Source: Protaetiibacter intestinalis (GTDB lineage: Bacteria > Actinomycetota > Actinomycetes > Actinomycetales > Microbacteriaceae). From it: a stretch of DNA of 64,000 nt. Within the stretch, counting starts at the first letter, position 1. Every line of letters starts with the position of its first letter. The notes under the pieces are model-generated. The model ran no database searches and was not told the origin of the DNA. It was given only the letters and a program-made list of their open reading frames with translations. The stretch spans positions 1,736,001 through 1,800,000 of the forward strand of contig NZ_CP032630.1 in NCBI RefSeq assembly GCF_003627075.1, in the 5' to 3' direction. The position numbers and the translations under genes are program-made. Shown here in pieces: positions 17,699 to 26,713 of the stretch.

Positions 17699-18017
17699 CG
17701 ACACGGGGGCGGCGGCGACCGAGTTCGCGGTGGCGCTGCCCGCCGTCGTGCTCGTCCTCGCGGTCTGCATCGGGGCGATCGGCGTCTGCTCCCAGCAGCT
17801 GCGGCTGCAGGACGCCGCCGCGGATGCCGCGCGCGAGCTCGGCCGCGGGCAGTCGGCCTCCGACGTGGCGGCGCGCATCCCCGAGGGCGCCCGGCTGCAC
17901 AGCTGGACCACCGGGTCGTTCGTCTGCGCGAGGCTCACGGCGGCGGCCCGGGGTCCCGCCGCCGTCGCGGGCCTCGAGCTCGCGGCCGAGAGCTGCGCCC
18001 TGGACGGCGGCCGGTGA
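17676..18017 (+). CDS. TadE-like minor pseudopilin
   Basis: This 113-residue protein has an N-terminal GAAATEFAVALPAVVLVLAVC segment, a prepilin-like hydrophobic helix with the Glu at position five of the mature part. A small extracellular domain with two cysteines follows. It would sit in the membrane with the DUF4244 protein. The start overlaps the preceding gene by 23 nt and the stop overlaps the next start (GTGA), so the three are tightly coupled. Confidence 0.82.
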   Translation: MRSRSAADDTGAAATEFAVALPAVVLVLAVCIGAIGVCSQQLRLQDAAADAARELGRGQSASDVAARIPEGARLHSWTTGSFVCARLTAAARGPAAVAGLELAAESCALDGGR

Positions 18018-18352
18018 GAGCCCGCGACGACCGAGGCTCGGGCGGCGTGCTCGCCCTCGCCCTCGTCGGCGCCACGCTCGTCGTCGCGCTGACGGTGCTC
18101 GGGCTGGGCGCCGCCCTCGCCGCGCGACAGCGCGCGGTCGCTGCCGCCGACGCCGCGGCCCTCGCCGCCGCCGACGCTCTGCTCGGGGTGGCGCCGGGCG
18201 AGCCGTGCGCGCTCGCCGAGGAGGTGGCCACCGCGCATCGCGTGGCCCTCTCGGTGTGCACGATCGACGGCGCGGAGGCGCTCGTCGCCGTGCGCACCGA
18301 GGCGCTCGGCGTGACGATGGAGCTCGTCTCGCGGGCCGGTCCCCCGCCCTGA
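18014..18352 (+). CDS. Rv3654c-like TadE/TadG-type protein
   Basis: This 112-residue protein starts with GSGGVLALALVGATLVVAL, a transmembrane segment at about 10-32, then an alanine-rich helix (AAADAAALAAADALLG) and two cysteines in the exported part. It corresponds to the last gene of the actinobacterial ATPase-T2SSF-DUF4244-TadE-Rv3654c block. The GTG start overlaps the previous stop codon. No prepilin peptidase, secretin or CpaE-like protein is present in the window. Confidence 0.78.
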   Translation: MRARDDRGSGGVLALALVGATLVVALTVLGLGAALAARQRAVAAADAAALAAADALLGVAPGEPCALAEEVATAHRVALSVCTIDGAEALVAVRTEALGVTMELVSRAGPPP

Positions 18353-18449
18353 GCGGCCCTGCCGGGGCCCGACACGGCGGGGATCGCGGCGAGCCCGCCC
18401 CCGGTTCGTGTGTGTATGGTGTGCTCCGGATAGAGAAGAGGACCCCGCA

Positions 18450-21161
18450 GTGCCCACGAAGAAGCTCGTGATCGTCGAGTCGCCGGCGAAGGCGCGCACG
18501 ATCGCGCAGTACCTCGGCGACGGCTACGAGGTGCAGGCGTCGGTGGGACACATCCGGGATCTCATCGACGTCAAGGACCTGCCGCCCGAGCTCAAGAAGG
18601 GCAGCGTCGGCAAGTTCTCGATCGACGTCGAGAACGGTTTCGAGCCGTACTACGTGGTCTCCGACTCCAAGAAGAAGACCGTCACCGAGCTGAAGCGGGC
18701 CCTCAAGGACGCCGACGAGCTCTACCTCGCGACGGATGAGGACCGCGAGGGCGAGGCCATCGCGTGGCACCTGCTCGAGGTGCTGAAGCCCAAGGTGCCC
18801 GTCAAGCGCATGGTGTTCCACGAGATCACCAAGGACGCCATCCAGGCCGCCGAGCGCAACACCCGTGAGATCGACACGGCCCTCGTCGACGCCCAGGAGA
18901 CCCGCCGCATCCTCGACCGGCTCTTCGGCTTCGAGATCTCGCCGGTGCTCTGGCGGAAGGTGGCCCCGAAGCTCTCGGCCGGCCGTGTGCAGTCGGCGGC
19001 GCTCCGGCTCGTCGTCGACCGCGAGCGCGAACGGCTCGCCTTCGTCTCGGCCTCGTACTGGGACCTCGTGGCCGAGTTCACCCCGACGGATGCCGAGCAG
19101 GCCTTCAGCGCCCGCCTCGTGCGCCTCGAGGGCAAGCGCGTCGCCCAGGGCGGCGACTTCGACGACACCGGCCGCCTCAAGGCGGATGCGGTCACCCTCG
19201 ACGAGCGCGCCGCCGACCTGCTCGTCGACGCGCTGCGCGCCGACACCGCGAGCTTCGCCGTGAAGTCGCTCGAGACCAAGCCCTACTCGCGCCGCCCCGC
19301 AGCCCCCTTCACGACCTCGACCCTCCAGCAGGAGGCCTCGCGCAAGCTCCGCCTCTCGGCCCGCATCACGATGAGCCTCGCCCAGTCGCTCTACGAGAAC
19401 GGCTACATCACCTATATGCGCACCGACTCGACGACGCTCTCGCAGCAGGCGATCGAGGCGGCGCGGAAGCAGGCGGTGAGCCTCTACGGCGCCGACTCGA
19501 TCCCCGAGAAGCCCCGCGTCTACGCCTCCAAGTCGAAGAACGCGCAGGAGGCGCACGAGGCGATCCGCCCCTCCGGCGACGTCTTCCGCACCCCCGCCGA
19601 GGTCGCCTCCCAGCTGCGCGGCGACGAGTTCAAGCTCTACGACCTCATCTGGAAGCGCACCGTCGCGAGCCAGATGGCGGATGCCAAGGGCTCCACCGCG
19701 ACCGTCACGATCGCCGCCGACGGGGGAGAGGGCGCCCACGCCGACTTCACGGCATCCGGAACCGTCATCACCTTCCGCGGCTACCAGGCCGCCTACGAGG
19801 AGGGGCGCGACGAGGTGCGCAACGCCTCCGACGAGGCGAGCGCCAAGCTGCCGCCGCTCGAGGAGGGGCACGCGCTCGGCCTCGCCGAGCTCGAGGCGAA
19901 GGGCCACGAGACCACTCCGCCGCCGCGCTACACCGAGGCGAGCCTCGTGAAGGCGCTCGAGGAGCTCGGCATCGGCCGTCCCTCGACGTACGCCTCGATC
20001 ATCTCGACCATCATCGACCGCGGCTACGTGACCCCGCGCGGCCAGGCGCTCGTGCCGAGCTGGATCGCGTTCAGCGTCATCCGGCTGCTCGAGGACCACT
20101 TCGGCGACCTCGTCGAGTACGACTTCACGGCCGAGATGGAGGACGACCTCGACAAGATCGCCGGCGGCGAGGCCGACCGCGTCGACTGGCTCAGCCAGTT
20201 CTACTTCGGCGGCGGCGAGCACCCGGGGCTGCGCGAGGTGGTCGAGAACCTCGGCGACATCGACGCCCGCGCCGTGAACTCGATCGTCATCGACGACGGG
20301 ATCACGCTGCGGGTCGGCAAGTACGGCCCCTACCTCGAGGTCGAGGACGGCACCGACACCCCGCGCCGGGTGAACGTGCCCGACGACCTCGCCCCCGACG
20401 AGCTCACCCCCGCGAAGGCGCGCGAGCTCATCGAGGCGCCCGTCGCGACCGACCGCGTGCTCGGCGTGAACCCCGCCACCGGCAAGACGATCGTCGCGAA
20501 GGACGGCCGCTACGGCCCCTACGTGACCGAGCTCGAGCCGGAGCCCGAGGCGCCCGCCGAGGAGCTCGTCGTCGACCCGACGACCGGTGAGGTCTCGGAC
20601 GCGAAGCCGAAGAAGAGGCCCGCCAAGAAGGCGGCGGCCGTGAAGCCGCGCACGGCGTCCCTCTTCAAGACCATGGACCCGGCGACCGTCGACCTCGAGA
20701 CGGCGCTGCAGCTGCTCGACCTGCCGCGCACCGTCGGCGAGGACCCGGAGTCGGGCGAGCCGATCACGGCGCAGAACGGGCGCTACGGCCCCTACCTCAA
20801 GAAGGGCACGGATTCGCGCTCGCTCGAGAGCGAGGACCAGATCTTCACGATCGAGCTGCCCGCCGCGCTCGAGATCTTCGCGCAGCCGAAGTACGGCGCC
20901 CGTCGCCCCTCGAGCGCGCTCAAGGAGTTCGACGCCGACCCGACGAGCGGCAAGCCCATCCGCATCCGAGACGGCCGCTTCGGGCCGTACGTGACCGACG
21001 GGGTCACCAACGCGACCATCCCGCGCGGCGAGAGCGTGGAATCCGTCGACTTCGACCGCGCCGTGCAGCTGCTCGTCGACAAGCGCGCCAAGGGGCCGGC
21101 CAAGAAGCCCGCCGCGAAGCGCCCGGCGGCCAAGCGCCCGGCCGCGAAGAAGAAGGCCTGA
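18450..21161 (+). CDS. topA: DNA topoisomerase I (type IA)
   Basis: The enzyme relaxes negatively supercoiled DNA by single-strand passage. The 903-residue protein has the TOPRIM domain (VIVESPAKARTIAQYLG, then TDEDREGEAIAW), catalytic Tyr322 in ITYMRTDS, and several C-terminal actinobacterial repeats with RYGPY/RFGPY motifs instead of zinc fingers. It ends in a Lys/Ala/Pro-rich tail that binds DNA. A TATGGT box at 18416-18421 and a GAGGA Shine-Dalgarno (18437-18441) support the GTG at 18450 over the upstream in-frame GTG at 18408. tmk and holB follow closely and are probably cotranscribed. Confidence 0.97.
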   Translation: MPTKKLVIVESPAKARTIAQYLGDGYEVQASVGHIRDLIDVKDLPPELKKGSVGKFSIDVENGFEPYYVVSDSKKKTVTELKRALKDADELYLATDEDREGEAIAWHLLEVLKPKVPVKRMVFHEITKDAIQAAERNTREIDTALVDAQETRRILDRLFGFEISPVLWRKVAPKLSAGRVQSAALRLVVDRERERLAFVSASYWDLVAEFTPTDAEQAFSARLVRLEGKRVAQGGDFDDTGRLKADAVTLDERAADLLVDALRADTASFAVKSLETKPYSRRPAAPFTTSTLQQEASRKLRLSARITMSLAQSLYENGYITYMRTDSTTLSQQAIEAARKQAVSLYGADSIPEKPRVYASKSKNAQEAHEAIRPSGDVFRTPAEVASQLRGDEFKLYDLIWKRTVASQMADAKGSTATVTIAADGGEGAHADFTASGTVITFRGYQAAYEEGRDEVRNASDEASAKLPPLEEGHALGLAELEAKGHETTPPPRYTEASLVKALEELGIGRPSTYASIISTIIDRGYVTPRGQALVPSWIAFSVIRLLEDHFGDLVEYDFTAEMEDDLDKIAGGEADRVDWLSQFYFGGGEHPGLREVVENLGDIDARAVNSIVIDDGITLRVGKYGPYLEVEDGTDTPRRVNVPDDLAPDELTPAKARELIEAPVATDRVLGVNPATGKTIVAKDGRYGPYVTELEPEPEAPAEELVVDPTTGEVSDAKPKKRPAKKAAAVKPRTASLFKTMDPATVDLETALQLLDLPRTVGEDPESGEPITAQNGRYGPYLKKGTDSRSLESEDQIFTIELPAALEIFAQPKYGARRPSSALKEFDADPTSGKPIRIRDGRFGPYVTDGVTNATIPRGESVESVDFDRAVQLLVDKRAKGPAKKPAAKRPAAKRPAAKKKA

Positions 21162-21162
21162 G

Positions 21163-21792
21163 GTGCCGGCCGACCGCGGCCTGTTCCTCACCTTCGAGGG
21201 CGGCGACGGCTCCGGCAAGTCCACCCAGTCGGCGCTGCTGACGGAGTGGCTCGCCGCCGGGGGCCGCACCGTGGTGCACTCGCGGGAGCCCGGCGGCACC
21301 GAGCTGGGGCTCGAACTGCGGGAGATCATCCTGCACCGGCGCGGCTACATCGCCCCGCGTGCGGAGGCGCTGCTCTACGCCGCCGATCGCGCCCACAACA
21401 TCGCGACCGTCGTGCGCCCCGCGCTCGAACGGGGCGACATCGTCATCCAGGACCGCTACCTCGACTCCTCGGTCGCCTACCAGGGCGCCGGGCGCGTGCT
21501 GGATGCCGACGAGGTGCGCGAGGTGTCGCTGTGGGCGACCGAGCGCCTGCTGCCCGACCTCACGATCCTGCTCGACCTCGACATCGAGGCCGGCCGCGCA
21601 CGGCTCGACGACGCGCGCACCCGCTACGACCGCCTCGAGGCGGAGGCCGCCGAGTTCCACCACCGCGTGCGCGAGGCCTACCTCGCCCTCGCCGCCGCCG
21701 AGCCCGCGCGGTTCCTCGTGCTCGACGCCGCGCTGCCGATCGACGAGCTCGCCGCCCGCATCCGGGAGCGGGTGTCGGACCTGCTCGCGTAG
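21163..21792 (+). CDS. tmk: Thymidylate kinase
   Basis: The enzyme converts dTMP to dTDP for DNA synthesis. The 209-residue protein has P-loop FEGGDGSGKST, the DR(Y/H) motif QDRYLDSSVAYQGAGR, and a lid region. The GTG start at 21163 comes 1 nt after the topA stop, indicating a shared transcript. The order topA-tmk-holB is common in actinobacteria. Confidence 0.95.
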   Translation: MPADRGLFLTFEGGDGSGKSTQSALLTEWLAAGGRTVVHSREPGGTELGLELREIILHRRGYIAPRAEALLYAADRAHNIATVVRPALERGDIVIQDRYLDSSVAYQGAGRVLDADEVREVSLWATERLLPDLTILLDLDIEAGRARLDDARTRYDRLEAEAAEFHHRVREAYLALAAAEPARFLVLDAALPIDELAARIRERVSDLLA

Positions 21793-21802
21793 CCTTCGAC
21801 TG

Positions 21803-22948
21803 ATGGATGCGCTGTGGGATGAGCTGACCGGCCAGGCCGAGGCGATCGGCGTCGTGCGCGCGGCCGCCGCGGGCGACGGGCTCGCGCACTCCTGGCTCAT
21901 CACGGGCCCTCCGGGCTCCGGACGCTCCACCCTCGCCTTCGCCTTCGCGACCGAGCTCATCGCCCGGCCGGGCGACCTCGAGGCGACGGCCGCGCAGGTC
22001 GCGGCGCGCACGCATCCCGACCTCGCCGTGCTCAGCACGGAGGCGGTCATCATCAAGATCGAGGACGTGCGCAAGCTCGTCGCGGCGAGCCAGTTCTCGC
22101 CCGCGGTCGGCCGCCACCGCGTCATGATCATCGAGGACGCCGACCGGATGACCGAGCGCACCTCGAACGTGCTGCTGAAGGCGCTCGAGGAGCCGCCCGA
22201 GCGCACCATCTGGATCCTGTGCGCCCCGAGTGAGGCCGACCTGCTGCCCACGATCCGCTCGCGCGTGCGCACCGTGCGGCTGCGCGTGCCGAGCGTCGAG
22301 GCGGTGGCCGAGCTCATCTCGCGGCGCGACGACGTGAGCCTTCCCGAGGCGACCCGCGCCGCCCGCGAGGCGCAGGCCCACATCGGCATGGCGCACCGCC
22401 TCGCCACCGACGAGCAGGCCCGGCAGCGCCGCCGCCGCACCATGGAGCTCGCGCTCGGCATCCGCGGGGTCGCGGGCGCCGTGCAGGCCGCCGCCGAGCT
22501 GCTCGAGATCGCCGGCCAGGATGCGAAGCAGATCACCGAGGAGCGCGACGCCGAGGAGCGCGAGCAGGCGCTGCGCTCGCTCGGGGTCGAGCCCGGCGGC
22601 ACCGTGCCGCCGGCGCTGCGTGCGCAGGTGAAGGCCCTCGAGGAGGACCAGAAGCGTCGCGCCACCCGCAGCCTCCGCGACGGGCTCGACCGCATCCTCG
22701 TCGACCTGCTGTCGCTCTACCGCGACATCCTGCTGCTCCAGCTGGGGGTCGGGCTCGAGCCCGTGAACCTCGCGATCTACGGCGAGCTCGCCGAGGCCGC
22801 CGCCCGCGCCACCCCCGCCCAGACCCTCGCGACCCTCGACGCGATCGCGGAGGCCCGCACCCGCATCGAGGGCAACGTCGCGCCGGCGCTCGCCCTCGAG
22901 GCGATGCTCGTGACCGGCATCCGTCGCGACGCGGCGAGCACCCGGTGA
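21803..22948 (+). CDS. holB: DNA polymerase III delta' subunit
   Basis: This subunit is part of the clamp loader that places the sliding clamp on primed DNA. The 381-residue protein has an AAA+ fold with P-loop-like GPPGSGRST, in which Arg replaces the ATP-binding Lys, fitting the non-hydrolysing role of delta'. Further motifs are VMIIEDADRMTERTSNVLLK and the LEEPPERT segment. The four zinc-binding cysteines usual after the P-loop are absent. A TAGCCT box (21790-21795) overlaps the tmk stop and lies 7 nt before the ATG, so a leaderless internal transcript is likely in addition to read-through from topA. Confidence 0.93.
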   Translation: MDALWDELTGQAEAIGVVRAAAAGDGLAHSWLITGPPGSGRSTLAFAFATELIARPGDLEATAAQVAARTHPDLAVLSTEAVIIKIEDVRKLVAASQFSPAVGRHRVMIIEDADRMTERTSNVLLKALEEPPERTIWILCAPSEADLLPTIRSRVRTVRLRVPSVEAVAELISRRDDVSLPEATRAAREAQAHIGMAHRLATDEQARQRRRRTMELALGIRGVAGAVQAAAELLEIAGQDAKQITEERDAEEREQALRSLGVEPGGTVPPALRAQVKALEEDQKRRATRSLRDGLDRILVDLLSLYRDILLLQLGVGLEPVNLAIYGELAEAAARATPAQTLATLDAIAEARTRIEGNVAPALALEAMLVTGIRRDAASTR

Positions 22949-24480
22949 CCGGACGCCGGGCCCGGCTCGGCCGGACGGCGGCGCTCGCGGCCGCCCTCGC
23001 GCTCGTGCTGAGCGGCTGCGTGTCGTGGTTCCAGCCGGGCGGCGCCCCGGCGACCTCCACGCCGACGGGCGAGGAGGTGGCCGAGGAGCTCGCGCCGTTC
23101 TACCACCAGGTGCTGCGCTGGAGCGGCTGCGGCGGCGGCATGCAGTGCGCGGATGCGACGGCGCCGCTCGACTGGGACGACCCGGGCGGCGAGACGATCC
23201 AGCTGGCCCTCATCCGCCAGTACGCGACGGGCGGGAACCCGCGCGGCTCGCTGCTCGTCAACCCGGGCGGCCCCGGCGGCTCGGGGGTCGACTTCGTGCG
23301 CGACAGCATCGACTTCGCGACGAGCGCGAAGCTGCAGCGCGAGTTCACGGTGGTCGGCTTCGACCCGCGCGGCGTCGGCTCCTCGACACCGGTCGGCTGC
23401 GGCGACGCGGCGGTGCTCGACGACTTCATCTACGGCATCGGGCCGGGCGTGCGCGGCTCCGACGCGTGGATCGCCGCGACGGAGGCCAAGAACGCGGCCT
23501 TCGGCGCCCGCTGCCTCGAGGGCACGGGCGAGCTGCTCGGCCACGTCGACACGGTGAGCGCGGCGCGCGATCTCGACCTGCTGCGCGCGGTGCTCGGCGA
23601 CGAGCAGCTGAACTACCTCGGCTACTCCTACGGCACCTACCTCGGCGCCCGCTACGCGGAGCTCTTCCCCGAGCGCGCCGGCCGCCTCGTGCTCGACGGC
23701 GCGATCGACCCCTCCGCGGGCGAGTTCGACGTCACCCTCGCCCAGGCGCGCGGCTTCGAGGGCGCGTTCACCGCCTACCTGGAGGACTGCATCGGCCGTC
23801 GCGGCTGCCCCTTCGACGGCTCCGTCGACGACGCGCGCTCGCGGGTCGCGGCGCTCCTGTCGAGCCTCGACGCGCATCCGATCGCCGCCGACGACGGGCG
23901 GATGCTGGGCTCCGGCACGATGTTCAGCGCCGTCATCCTGCCGCTGTACAACCAGTCGAACTGGAGCTACCTCGACCAGCTCTTCGACGACACCTTCGAC
24001 GGGGATCCCGACACCGCGTTCTTCCTCGCCGACGCCTACAACGACCGCAACGCCGACGGCACCTTCGCCTCGAACGGCACGCCCGCGTTCATCGCCGTCA
24101 ACTGCCTCGACTACCCGAGCGACCCCGACCCGGCCACGATGCGCGCCCAGGCGCAGACGCTCGCCGACGAGGCGCCCGTCTTCGGCCCGTGGATGGCGTT
24201 CGGCGGAACGCTGTGCCCGCAGTGGCCGTTCCTGTCGTCGGTCGTGCGCGCGCCCATCACCGCGCCCGGCTCGCCCGACATCCTCGTGGTCGGCACGACC
24301 AACGACCCCGCGACGCCCTACGTGTGGGCGCAGGCGCTCGCGGCGCAGCTCGAGAACGGCCACCTCGTCACCCACCGGGGCGAGGGCCACACCGCCTACG
24401 GCACGAGCAGTTGCGTCACCGAGGTCGTCGACGCGTTCCTCGTCGACGGCACGGTGCCGGCCGCCGACCCCATGTGCTGA
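22945..24480 (+). CDS. Secreted lipoprotein alpha/beta hydrolase (TAP-type peptidase)
   Basis: This 511-residue exported protein has a signal peptide and lipobox LSGC (Cys25), then an alpha/beta-hydrolase fold of the tripeptidyl aminopeptidase/SlpD type. The oxyanion segment is NPGGPGGSG, the nucleophile is Ser228 in GYSYG, and the C-terminal TAP domain gives Asp454 (TNDPATPY) and His482 (GEGHTAYG). It probably removes N-terminal peptides outside the cell. The GTG start overlaps the holB stop (GTGA). tRNA-Thr follows with its own promoter (TATGCT at 24512-24517). Confidence 0.9.
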   Translation: MTGRRARLGRTAALAAALALVLSGCVSWFQPGGAPATSTPTGEEVAEELAPFYHQVLRWSGCGGGMQCADATAPLDWDDPGGETIQLALIRQYATGGNPRGSLLVNPGGPGGSGVDFVRDSIDFATSAKLQREFTVVGFDPRGVGSSTPVGCGDAAVLDDFIYGIGPGVRGSDAWIAATEAKNAAFGARCLEGTGELLGHVDTVSAARDLDLLRAVLGDEQLNYLGYSYGTYLGARYAELFPERAGRLVLDGAIDPSAGEFDVTLAQARGFEGAFTAYLEDCIGRRGCPFDGSVDDARSRVAALLSSLDAHPIAADDGRMLGSGTMFSAVILPLYNQSNWSYLDQLFDDTFDGDPDTAFFLADAYNDRNADGTFASNGTPAFIAVNCLDYPSDPDPATMRAQAQTLADEAPVFGPWMAFGGTLCPQWPFLSSVVRAPITAPGSPDILVVGTTNDPATPYVWAQALAAQLENGHLVTHRGEGHTAYGTSSCVTEVVDAFLVDGTVPAADPMC

Positions 24481-24546
24481 TCGCGCGATCCGACCCGCCC
24501 CCGACATCGGCTATGCTCGGAGGCTGTGCCGTTGCTCGCAACGCAC

Positions 24547-24619
24547 GCCGCCTTAGCTCAGTCGGCAGAGCGTCTCACTCGTAATGAGAAGGTCGTGGGT
24601 TCGATTCCCACAGGCGGCT
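24547..24619 (+). tRNA. tRNA-Thr (anticodon CGT)
   Basis: A full cloverleaf is present: acceptor GCCGCCT with AGGCGGC, D-arm GCTC/GAGC, anticodon stem TCTCA/TGAGA around the loop CTCGTAA, and T-loop TTCGATT. Anticodon CGT reads ACG codons. The CCA end is encoded at 24620-24622. A TATGCT -10 box lies at 24512-24517. Confidence 0.97.
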
Positions 24620-24690
24620 CCACTGCCTCATCCGCGTTTCCTCGCACCGCGGCCCCCGGCCGGGGGGTCGACTCCTCCGCGAGCCGGGCG

Positions 24691-24782
24691 TAGCCTGTCA
24701 CGCGTAGCGCCGCCTGTGGGGGGAGACGCTATCCGGCTCCTGTGGGGGGAGGCGGCGTCATCTTGAACTGGGGGGTTCAAGA
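24691..24782 (+). promoter_or_regulatory. Promoter and G-tract leader of the CAP-domain gene
   Basis: TCGACT (24668-24673) and TAGCCT (24691-24696) are 17 nt apart and give a start near 24703 and an 80 nt leader. The leader holds three runs of six G at 24718-24723, 24744-24749 and 24770-24775, exactly 26 nt apart. The first two lie in identical CCTGTGGGGGGAG boxes. The third is the likely Shine-Dalgarno, 7 nt before the GTG, and lies in an 8 bp hairpin (24761-24768 with 24775-24782). The first run can sit in a TAGCG/CGCTA hairpin. The C6 loops of the 6C RNA are complementary to these runs. Confidence 0.65.
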
Positions 24783-25652
24783 GTGCTCAAGCGCACACTT
24801 CTCGTGGGGACGGTCTTCGGAGCCGTGCTCGCGCTCGGTCTTCCGTTCGTCGGCGGAGGGGGGCCGTCGATCGGCGCCCCCGCGTACGCGGACGAGTCGG
24901 AGGTGCTGCCGGTCGCGGCGACCACGCCGCTCGCGACCACGGGACGCGTGGGCGACACGGCCGCCGCCGTCGCCGCCGTCACCTTCGCGACCGAGAACCC
25001 GCTCGCGGCGCCCGAGATGGCCCGCAACCTGAAGGTCGACACCGAGCACCTCGCGCAGAAGCCCGTGCCGAAGCCCGTGCCGGTCGTCGTGGAGACACCC
25101 GCCGCGAAGCGCAGCGGCACCGCCGCACGGCAGGCCGCCCGTGCGGCCGCGGGCCAGAGCTGCCCCGGCAGCGTCGGCGGATCCGTCTCCGGTGCGCCCG
25201 GCATCACCTCCGCGGGTGGCGTCGGCGGCACGACCACCTCCGACCTGCAGTCGTTCGCGGCGACCTACAACAGCATCCGCGTCGCCAACTGCCTCGAGCC
25301 CGTGCCGATGGCGAACTTCCGCTACGACTCCTGCATGGAGCAGCGCCTGTTCTGGATCGCCGAGGACCCGAGCCCCGACGTCAACAGCGCGTGGGGCCAC
25401 AACGGCACCCCGCGCTCCGACGGCGCCCCGGCGGTCGGATGCGACGGCAACCTCGCGGGCGGCTCCGGCAACACGGGCGCCACGGTCGCGCAGAAGTGGT
25501 GGAACTCGGCCTCGCACCAGAAGTCGCTGTACCGACCCACCTACAGCGGCTCGATGAGCGGCGTCGTCATCTGCTTCGCGATGGTGCACGGCGGCCTGCC
25601 GAACGACGGCGCCGGCTTCGCGCGCGCCGCCGCCCGCTGGGGCGGCTGCTGA
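24783..25652 (+). CDS. Secreted CAP-superfamily protein
   Basis: This 289-residue exported protein has an N-terminal signal peptide (hydrophobic 5-25, AYA-DE cleavage site near 36), a low-complexity linker rich in Ala, Pro and Val, and a C-terminal CAP (SCP/PR-1-like) domain from about residue 155. The domain contains YNSIRVANCLEPV, AWGHNGTP, VAQKWWNSASHQKSLY and SGVVICFAM. CAP proteins act outside the cell, often in wall binding or lipid binding. The catalytic role here is unknown. The GTG start is supported by the G6 Shine-Dalgarno. Translation may be controlled through its G-tract leader. Confidence 0.75.
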   Translation: MLKRTLLVGTVFGAVLALGLPFVGGGGPSIGAPAYADESEVLPVAATTPLATTGRVGDTAAAVAAVTFATENPLAAPEMARNLKVDTEHLAQKPVPKPVPVVVETPAAKRSGTAARQAARAAAGQSCPGSVGGSVSGAPGITSAGGVGGTTTSDLQSFAATYNSIRVANCLEPVPMANFRYDSCMEQRLFWIAEDPSPDVNSAWGHNGTPRSDGAPAVGCDGNLAGGSGNTGATVAQKWWNSASHQKSLYRPTYSGSMSGVVICFAMVHGGLPNDGAGFARAAARWGGC

Positions 25653-25680
25653 CGTCCGCCGCGCGCCCTACGCTCGAGGT

Positions 25681-26664
25681 ATGACCGACCGACTGCGCTG
25701 GGGCATCCTCGGCACCGGGGGCATCGCCCGGGCCTTCACGAACGACCTGAACCTGACGGGCTTCACCGTCGCCGCGGTCGGATCGCGCACGCAGGAGTCG
25801 GCGGACGCCTTCGCGGCCGCGCACGGCATCCCGCGGGCGCACGGCAGCTACGAGGCGCTCGTCGCCGACCCCGAGGTCGACGTGATCTACGTGTCGACGC
25901 CGCACCCCTTCCATGCCGAGAACGCACTGCTGGCGCTCGAGCACGGCAAGCACGTGCTCGTCGAGAAGCCGTTCACCGTCACCGAGGCCGACGCCCGTCG
26001 GGTGGTCGAGCTCGCCCGCGAGAAGGGGCTCGTGGTGCTCGAGGCGATGTGGACGCGCTGGCTGCCGCACATGGTGCGGGTGCGCGAGCTCATCGCCTCC
26101 GGCGCGCTCGGCGAGGTGCGCGCGCTCCTCGCGGACCACGACCAGAAGCTGCCCACCGACCCGAGCCACCGCCTGCAGGACCCGGCGCTCGGCGGCGGCG
26201 CACTGCTCGACCTCGGCATCTACCCCGTCTCGTTCGCGTGGGACGTCTTCGGCGCCCCCGCGAGCGTGCACGCCATCTCCTCGCCGACCGCGACGGGCGT
26301 CGACCGGCAGACGGCGATCATCCTCGGCTACCCGGGCGGGGAGCAGGCGGTGCTGCACACCCAGCTCGACGCGCGCGGCCCCTCGACGGCGGTCGTCGTC
26401 GGCACCGAGGCCCGCATCGAGATCGACCCGGTCTGGTACACCCCGACGAGCTTCTCGCTCATCGACCCCTCGGATGCCGTGCTCGAGCGCTTCGAGGAGG
26501 ACGTGCCCGGGCGCGGCATGCAGTTCCAGGCCGCCGAGCTCGAGCGGCTCGTCGCGGCGGGGGCGCTCGCGGGCGAGATCCTGCCGCCCGAGGAGACGGT
26601 CGCGATCATGGGCACCCTCGACGAGATCCGCCGCCAGATCGGCCTGCGCTACCCCGGCGAGTAG
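25681..26664 (+). CDS. Gfo/Idh/MocA family oxidoreductase
   Basis: This 327-residue NAD(P)-dependent oxidoreductase has an N-terminal Rossmann motif (WGILGTGGIARAF), the catalytic-region motif EKPFTVTEADA containing the conserved Lys, and a C-terminal alpha/beta substrate domain with GGALLDLGIYPV. Family members act on sugars, inositols and dihydrodiols; the substrate here is not evident. A TACGCT box (25669-25674) ends 6 nt before the ATG, so the transcript is probably leaderless. The gene stands alone. Confidence 0.92.
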   Translation: MTDRLRWGILGTGGIARAFTNDLNLTGFTVAAVGSRTQESADAFAAAHGIPRAHGSYEALVADPEVDVIYVSTPHPFHAENALLALEHGKHVLVEKPFTVTEADARRVVELAREKGLVVLEAMWTRWLPHMVRVRELIASGALGEVRALLADHDQKLPTDPSHRLQDPALGGGALLDLGIYPVSFAWDVFGAPASVHAISSPTATGVDRQTAIILGYPGGEQAVLHTQLDARGPSTAVVVGTEARIEIDPVWYTPTSFSLIDPSDAVLERFEEDVPGRGMQFQAAELERLVAAGALAGEILPPEETVAIMGTLDEIRRQIGLRYPGE

Positions 26665-26713
26665 GCGATCACGGGGGCTCCGGGCCGCGGGGCACGCTGG
26701 CTAGGATGATCCG

